Shown here: positions 57,350-64,000 of the stretch, piece by piece
How the letters are laid out: each line of letters starts with the position of its first letter
How positions within the stretch are numbered: the first letter of the stretch is position 1
DNA from: Tubulanus polymorphus
Lineage: Eukaryota > Nemertea > Palaeonemertea > Tubulaniformes > Tubulanidae
Assembly (NCBI RefSeq): GCF_964204645.1
Contig: NC_134035.1
Location: forward strand, 5,704,501 to 5,768,500
Length of the DNA: 64,000 bases
Direction of reading: 5' to 3'
Translations under genes and position numbers: made by a program
Notes under the pieces: model-generated
The model's input: the letters and a program-made list of their open reading frames with translations, nothing else
Database searches by the model: none
What the model was told of the DNA's origin: nothing

Positions 57350-57515
57350 CTGTGGAACCTCGTTACAGCGAACTTCACCGGACTAGAAAATCAAGTTCGT
57401 TAAAACCGATAGTTCGTTATTTCCAGTATGAAATTAATCGAATCCAGTCTTACTCGGGACAAAATTCTATATTTGTCGTATCTGATGAATTGTTGTAACA
57501 AGGTTCCGCTGCAGT
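57350..57515. mobile_element. Family F element, both ends present
   Basis: TGTGGAACCTCGTTACAGCGAAC at the left (first 17 bases inverted at the right as TGTAACAAGGTTCCGC). About 165 bp, no coding. Confidence 0.65.
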
Positions 57516-57734
57516 CAGTAGAGAAACCTCGTACCTTTAGTAAAATCTAGTTAACCTACAAAGTTATACTTGTTTCTACGTTTACCGAATTGGCAAGATT
57601 GCGCATTTTTCCTGGTGGACCACCTACCCTACCTACACGTCATGGGTAATTTCATTGGTAAACTGGAAGAATGATTATGAAGTATCCGATGTCTGAGGGG
57701 GGATGTGAGATTCTTATCGATGCTATACATCGTA

Positions 57735-58033
57735 CATGGTTCCCACAGTTCCAAAAATTCCCAGGTTTTCCCCAAGTATTTCATGGGTGATTTTTCAATT
57801 TTCCCAAATGGATATGCGAATAGACCATCATAATAGTCAACATTTTAGTGGTAACTGGTTGATAACTGGTGATTCTCAAGGGGAATTGCTGAAGAAAGTC
57901 ACCCTTGGCAATGCACAATACATGAAATGTAAATGAATTTCCAAAATATTTTCCTAATTTGAGGAAAATTTCTAAAATTCCCAAATATTTCCAAACTAAG
58001 TTTTCCCAATTTCCCTGTTCTGTGGGAACCATG
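57735..58033 (-). mobile_element. MITE family H copy, reverse orientation
   Basis: CATGGTTCCCACAG at the left and CTGTGGGAACCATG at the right; the interior is the reverse complement of 30067-30396 with small indels. Confidence 0.85.
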
Positions 58034-59289
58034 ATTGTAATCTCTAAATATAAACACAAATTTACAGTTGACGCCTCAACAGTTAATGATAATTCAAGGA
58101 AGGTACTCGTTACTTGTACTGTATCTAAACATCATGATCTTAAAACTCATGAATGAATTTCCTACCCAACACCAAATGAACATCTATACAATAATTCATT
58201 CACAACAATTATCTAATCTCTCGCGCTACATCGAATCCTAGATGGCGCCAGGTTGTTCGAACGCACAATTCAAAGTTTCATTTTCACTGAGTTGAAAGTA
58301 ACAAACCCTGCTGATGATATTGAAATTGATGAAATGATAAAAGCGTTTGAATCGTTAATTCAAAAATCATTCAGAGACATTTTGGTTTCCATAGACAAGT
58401 GGCTGTCCAATATCAATTCGTCGTTTTATTTTTATTTTAATTAGATTTTTTTGTCGACTAATTCAGAGACATCTTCTCGTCTTTTACATATAACTCTACC
58501 TCTCTCTGCTCTCTCTCTCTCTCTAGTCTGGTCTGGTCAGTTGCCGTGGCCCAGTGTGTTCTCCATATAATAACGAATTTAGAGGGGCTGCGTTTATATA
58601 GCCGCGTCCTAGCAATAAATACTGAAAACTGAAAAGTAGCTAAATTTTGCAGCAATTATAGCTTTTTGCCGATATAAACTCATCGTAAGCGATGATAGAG
58701 TATTGAGCATCGACTAGACTTTCTTACTGCTGTATAAAGGATCACTATAGGAACGATAGGGCACGTTGCCATTTAAAAATTAGTCAACACAGTGGAGAAC
58801 ACCGGGGCCATAGCTCGCGACCTGGTTAGGGATGGGGATGCGAGTCTGTATTCAGAGCAGGTCGAAAGTGTTTATTTGAGACATTCATATAACAGCAAAC
58901 ATACGTAACATCAAAAATTCATGTATCTACCTAAAACGTATCAATGTAAAACCATTGATACTGCCTGCGTGAGTATCGATACCGTGTATCTTATATTAGT
59001 ATTGACACCGACCATCTCATTTTGTTGACATGTACATAGTAGTCATTGTATTGTATTTACGACAGAGTTGACAAACGAACGTAAAAAAATCACGTTAAAT
59101 TCAGGCAAATTCAAAAGTCTAAACATTTTGTCGTTAAAAGCTGCTATTTTTGGCACTGTAAGCACAGGAGGATATGTTAAAACATAATTAGTTTTCGAAT
59201 TGAATTTCAAAGCGCGTATTCAACAAAAAGTTTTAGGACCATTTTTCTTGGACTTGAGTCATAATTTAGTTTCGCGAAACTCATTCCGA

Positions 59290-59635
59290 GGATCCAGTTC
59301 TACAGTTGGCTCACGTATTACCTAATTGACAATGATCTTATTCTAACTTGGTCTCAGCGTTAATGCAGCTATCAACCTGCTGTCCGTACACACCCCTTTA
59401 GACATCTGACAGACATTCACCATTTCAATAAGACATGTTTCGCCATCCCCTGTGGTAGTACCCAGGACATCATTGAAATGAATGAGAGTGACAATGTCTG
59501 AACCATCAGTTTTAGACAGAAATTCACCATTTGTGAAAAATGTGTTCATCCAGACTTCGCCATTCAAATGGTCTGAGGGGGTGTGTATAGACAGCAGATT
59601 GACAGCCGCATAAATCCAACTGTGGAACTGGATCC
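59290..59635. mobile_element. Long member of family A
   Basis: GGATCCAGTTCTACAGTTGG at the left and CCAACTGTGGAACTGGATCC at the right are inverted ends 346 bp apart. The minus-strand open frame inside (101 codons) has no recognised domain. Confidence 0.65.
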
Positions 59636-61117
59636 AGATAGCTTCCATTATAAAAATAACACCCAGGTTTTGTCTCTACAGAACAATATTCCCTTTTTTT
59701 ATCCAGCTCAAAATGTGTTATACACGAATAACTATCAATGGTTACACGATGCGTGGACACCATTTCCGCAGTTGTGACGTCAAATTTGACTTTATAAGAG
59801 TTAAAACATTGAAAACAAACTGATTCGACATCTTAAGAGTCAACTTTAACCGTCAATTGTAGAATTGGGCCCAGAAGCACGTATAAATAATCATTACCAT
59901 AATATAAATACCAGATCGAAACTTCGCATTTCCATTTTAAACATTTCGAATTTATCGAATTCACAATATTCGCAATCCTACTCGCTACGGCAGAATATTT
60001 GAAATTTTTGAATTTTGAAAGTGGCTGTTAGTTAGAGTGCGTTCCGATAAGATCCTCTGCTGTATGCGGCCTACAAATAAATTATTAAACAGCGTATGTA
60101 ATAGATTTTACACAACTCTCTCAATTCCAATTGCTGCTGCTACTAGGGGGAGGGGAGAGGGAGGAGGGTGTAACCATTTCGACCAGATGTGAGAACTACA
60201 CTAGAGTAATTTCAAGACAGGTAAATGAAATATCAGAATTCTTCATCATTTCTAATATCAAATAGTCTTAAATAAAAGATCAATTCTTAATACCAATTAC
60301 ATGCTTGGTCAACATTATAGGACTTCGTTTATGAAAATTTGTGAACTGAAAATCATAGTCAAGTTATTGACTACCAGTAGATTTTAAATAAAGAGACCGG
60401 TGACCGGTTTTACGGACTGGTATTACCTTAAACCCGCTGGCCAACTCAATTGAAAATGAATTAAGTTAGCCCACAGGTTAAAGGTAATATCAGTCTAAAA
60501 AACTGGGCCCAGGATATTTAGACTCCATTCCTGCCACGGAGCCGATTTACTATCACAGAATATCACGCCCCCCTACCCGCCAGCTGAAATACTAAAAATC
60601 TCCCTTCTACAATTCATGGTGACCCATCGCGCGGCTAACACGGTACCGGAATTTGACTGACTCGGAGCAAGGCAATGAGAGTCTACTGTATCAATCCGTA
60701 TCAATTCATAAATCTAGAAACCAGAAAGTGCCTTATATTGAGAGATCTATATGATACAAGCCGAAAATAGGAAAACTTGCTAAATCTAAAATATCTGATG
60801 TTGTTATCATCAATCATCAGATTTCAGCGAGAAGCTGTAGTTCGACTGTATTGGCAGTCGGCGTACTCATATACGGTCAAAACGAAACGCTCGAAAAGAA
60901 TATCCTGATAACCCGTTTTAATTAAGGAGCGATAAATATAAATTACTACGATTCGTTAACGTATAAATCAAATCTCTAACAACGTAAAGTAGTAGAACAA
61001 CGGCAGTCGCACCGCCCGCCGGTCGGAGAACCCGTCTCGACGCGAGGCCGGTGACTATATCAACCTGAATATGTATAGCCGGGAAAACAAAATAACAAGC
61101 GATGATGGTGATGAAAC

Positions 61118-63410
61118 TTAGTTATACTTCGAAGATGAGGAAGCGGCTTTCGACGCGGCCCGCGTCATCATTCGCGATTCTTTATCAGCACCGTTCGAGC
61201 CGGTAATCGGCGTTATCTTGAAGCAGTAGATGTCTAGGTAATCACATATCTGCATACACACGATCGACGAGTATCTTATTAGATCGATCGTGCAGTAAAC
61301 CTACAACGACAAATAGTACGTACAGTTTTAATTAAACATAATGATTCGCAAAATACTATAACTATTTCCACTTGACCTCAGAGGTGCGCATCGCATGCGC
61401 TAGCTCAGTTAGTTTTGCTAGTACATACATGATATAAAGGTTCGTAAGGTAGCCGCATTAACCGGGTTTAGAATAAATAACCAGACGAGTAGTACTATAT
61501 AGGTTATTTATTTATTCAGCTTTCGCTACTAACCTATAGAAGCTTCGATTCACCCGATGAAGATTCTATACATTAGTAGCGAAAGCTCGTGCATCAAATA
61601 AAATAGTTAACAGTACTACTTGTCTCGTTAAGGTCATGATAGAAAAGAGACACCATTTTCTTGAATAAATTAAGTTTAACAACATGCCTACTAACTGAAG
61701 TTTTTTCATATCATCAAAAATTATGGTATGTAGGCATGGAAACACATTGTTAAACATTCATATTCTGGATTCACTTTTCTTTATTCAATCCCTTTCAATG
61801 AAGACTTTTTTGCAATCCTTCAATACAGGGTTTTAGTTCAACTGCCGGTCCATTCCGGTCCTATAAAGACTTTTACCAGGTACGGTATGTACAAACAAAA
61901 CTGACTGAGCTAGGCCACCTGCTGTCCAATCAAGCCAAATGAAATAGACCTCTGAGAACTGAGGTGTACTGTTCGACTAAAATAACCCTAGTTGAAATTT
62001 GAAAAGAATGGACATCAAAAATCTAATAAAGAGTTTCTGAACTGACGGAATATAGGGGTAGGAGGCTTGTACATAATTCTTATAATCGACATTTAGGCCT
62101 ACACAAGAATCGTTTACGATACAGTTCGAATGTACTCATTTTTGTACGGTTTTATAAAATATAGCCTATAGATAAAGAGCACTATAACTGTGATTCAGTC
62201 TGGGGAGACGACACATACTAAGTGCTCAGGAATTGATGAGATCAATTACCCATTTACTTGTGGGTTTGAGTGAGGCAATGAGAATACCAGGGTCTTGCCC
62301 AGGGAGCCTACAGTAATGTACAGGGTTTGACCTGGTTTCCCCAAGTCAAACGCTCTAATCGGTCAACCCCACAGCTGCTGACAGGACATGCCTTACTGAA
62401 CTAATACAAACTATCGAAACGGTTTATTCACAGATTTGGTTGATTTATGGTTCATAGGCGCGACTTTTCACCAGATGGTGTTTTTATAAGAACAATAATC
62501 AGCGCAGGCAATGTTTCACTCTAAATAAATACCCGGTACACATCTGTCACAAACGACGGCTCTATACTTACACAGCACAACCATAATACAACGTATTCCG
62601 AAACTAGCGTGTTAAAATACTGGTTGAAAAATAACATTCCAGGTCCGACGAACACCGAGTCGAGGAAGCTCATTTCACTTTTAGTCATGTGTGCTACCTA
62701 AAAAAAAGAAATAAAAGATCAATATCAATTAGTTCAGCATTGTACGGGACAAAAATTGCTAAAATTATTTCTATTATTAACGGCTGTCAAGCTTTCAATT
62801 GAATTGAGTTGTTGTACTTATATTGAAAATTTTTCTCAACAATAGTAACAGAGTGAAAGCATAAAACCGGCGTGTAGGTTGACAGGTGCTCGCGACGATG
62901 GCAGTCGCAGAGAAGAAGCATTTCTATCTATAGAGAATCCAACACTAATATAATGAGAAAGATGAAGGTCAAAAAGTTTCCTTCAAGCTAATAATTTATT
63001 GTTTCAACATATCGACTATAACCTAATAGTCATCTTCAGGTACACTGAGCAGTATTCTCGAAGATGACTATTAGGATATAGTCGAAACGTTGAATCGATG
63101 AATTATTAGCTTTAAGGAAACTTTTCGGACTTCATATTTCTCGTTTAATTAGCGTGGGATTTTCTATATATCGTCACAACACGGACTTAGTGTAATCTGA
63201 AACGACTTACAAGCATTCAATCGAAAATTTTGAAGTAGGAAAAATATTTACCACTAATTTATTAGTAATTTTTGCGGCTACGATTCCGAAGCTCACCGCG
63301 TACAAACACGGATGATTTACAAATATGTCCGACGTTGATTTAATAGCGATCATCGTCGATAAGATTATCACTGACGCAATCGGGAATAACGGAAACACGA
63401 CGCTGGTGTC
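61118..63410 (-). CDS. CEPT1: Choline/ethanolamine phosphotransferase, C-terminal exons (partial)
   Basis: Integral membrane enzyme of the ER/Golgi that makes phosphatidylcholine or phosphatidylethanolamine from CDP-alcohol and diacylglycerol. Minus-strand exons are 63252-63410, 62572-62697 and 61118-61300 (stop TAA at 61118-61120), all phase 0; the 5' part lies beyond the right edge. The diagnostic run [16 protein letters not shown] crosses the first intron and is essentially the vertebrate CEPT1/CHPT1 sequence. Hydrophobic stretches before it ([18 protein letters not shown]) and after it ([21 protein letters not shown]) fit the late membrane helices. The last exon reads [20 protein letters not shown] and then a polar Ser-rich tail ending SSSSKYN. 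The CDP-alcohol motif (DGxxAR) would be in the missing exons. CEPT1 versus CHPT1 is not settled. Confidence 0.93.
61478..61634. mobile_element. Foldback element with AGCTTTCGCTACTAA arms
   Basis: Left arm CAGACGAGTAGTACTATATA and AGCTTTCGCTACTAACCTAT is matched in reverse by the right arm (TTAGTAGCGAAAGCT and AGTACTACTTGTCTCG). Arms are about 70 bp with small mismatches. It lies in the last CEPT1/CHPT1 intron. Confidence 0.75.
62925..63172. mobile_element. Foldback element with about 115 bp arms and hammerhead-like core
   Basis: The left arm (GAGAAAGATGAAGGTC, then AAAAGTTTCCTTCAAGCTAA, then TATCGACTATAACCTAATAG) is matched in reverse by the right arm. The spacer of about 10 bp sits near 63047-63055. 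A single arm occurs alone at 13117-13225. In an intron of CEPT1/CHPT1. Confidence 0.8.
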
Positions 63411-64000
63411 CTGAAATTACAATATACAATATGTCTACTTAAACGCGCCGTTGGTTTTTTAATAATTCGACCAATGAAACTGAGAATCGGTCTTCTGTTC
63501 GATTTCTTCTGCATTTCAATTAAAATTGAATGAACTTTTCTCAATTGAATGAACTTTTCTCCTAAATGAATCAAGTATCAATATAGCAGCGGCAAAGCAG
63601 CAATAACGGGTTTTATGCCTACCAGCATTTTTTAGTATGCAAACCTTTGGAAATTAGATAGGTTTTAGAAATTGAGAAGAGTACAATATCTAAATTGGGA
63701 TGGGTATATTTCGTGACAAGCGTGCACAACTTTGAACTGAATTTCTAAGCTCCTGGATCCATTCATTAGGCCTATCACACGGCCCACTAAATCTGTGTTA
63801 GATGAATTTTTCTACTCTGTGGTAGTTGGTATTGGCTTCATTGATAATTGCAAGGGAAAATCGTCTGGCTTTTTATAACAGTTCATTGCTTATCCATTAT
63901 TATAGCTTGGATTGCGCTGGAATTAATAAGTTAATGTCGTAAGCTTTCGATACATGGAGAAGTGCATTGGCCGCTGTATCTAAAGTTTATTTGAAAAATA
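63411..64000 (-). other. Intron (probable) of CEPT1/CHPT1
   Basis: Upstream of the acceptor before exon 63252-63410 on the minus strand. I see no further exon to the window edge. Confidence 0.5.

Larger units (their letters stand above)
54854..61117. other. Intergenic region, LRR gene to CHPT/CEPT1
   Basis: No supported exon. It holds several MITEs (55046-55132, 55507-55685, 56231-56390, 57350-57515, 57735-58033, 59290-59635) and an (AT)n tract at 56648-56673. Confidence 0.5.

Noticed and set aside
58253-58444. 63-codon open frame rich in acidic and hydrophobic residues
   Set aside because: Could look like a small helical protein, but there is no start context, splice evidence or family match.
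59343-59777. Two overlapping minus-strand frames of 79-101 codons
   Set aside because: They lie mostly inside a family A element, with no domain I can name; kept only as a possible relic.

Overview
The window looks like a stretch of a metazoan nuclear genome, most likely a marine lophotrochozoan such as a mollusc, annelid or brachiopod. The genes have many short exons with GT/AG junctions, TATA boxes and AATAAA signals are present, introns are large, and the non-coding DNA is full of short inverted-repeat elements. No rRNA, prokaryotic operon or CRISPR array is visible. The phylum is inferred; no marker in the window settles it. All gene models were built by hand from splice sites, reading phase and remembered family sequences.

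Layout. (1) 1-1229, minus: the 5' three exons of an SLC22-type organic ion transporter that runs off the left edge. (2) 3645-23829, plus: an unrecognised secreted protein (about 438 aa, 9 exons) built from four tandem six-cysteine modules. Its signal-peptide exon is separated from the rest by a 14.8 kb intron. (3) 4581-6415, minus: a complete Lasp gene (LIM, nebulin repeats, SH3) nested in that intron on the opposite strand. A pure 64-unit CAG/CTG tract lies just beyond its stop codon. (4) 24220-24900, minus: a decayed class A GPCR copy. (5) 25139-38175, plus: a complete ACSS3-type mitochondrial acyl-CoA synthetase with 14 common exons and two competing last exons. A GPCR with one frameshift (28418-29382) sits in its third intron. 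(6) 42440-47087, plus: ribose-5-phosphate isomerase, with a 1.4 kb transposon inserted on its first splice donor. (7) 48986-49972, plus: a small secreted WAP-domain protein. (8) 52152-54853, plus: a leucine-rich-repeat protein with a BC-box-like N-terminus. (9) 61118 to beyond 63410, minus: the C-terminal exons of a choline/ethanolamine phosphotransferase.

Between and inside the genes are at least ten families of MITE-like or foldback elements, several present in two to four copies, one nested inside another. There are also minisatellites and microsatellites. The genes do not form an obvious pathway. ACSS3, RPIA and CHPT/CEPT1 are metabolic housekeeping genes, Lasp is cytoskeletal, and the rest are secreted or membrane proteins. 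The least familiar item is the four-module cysteine-rich secreted protein.
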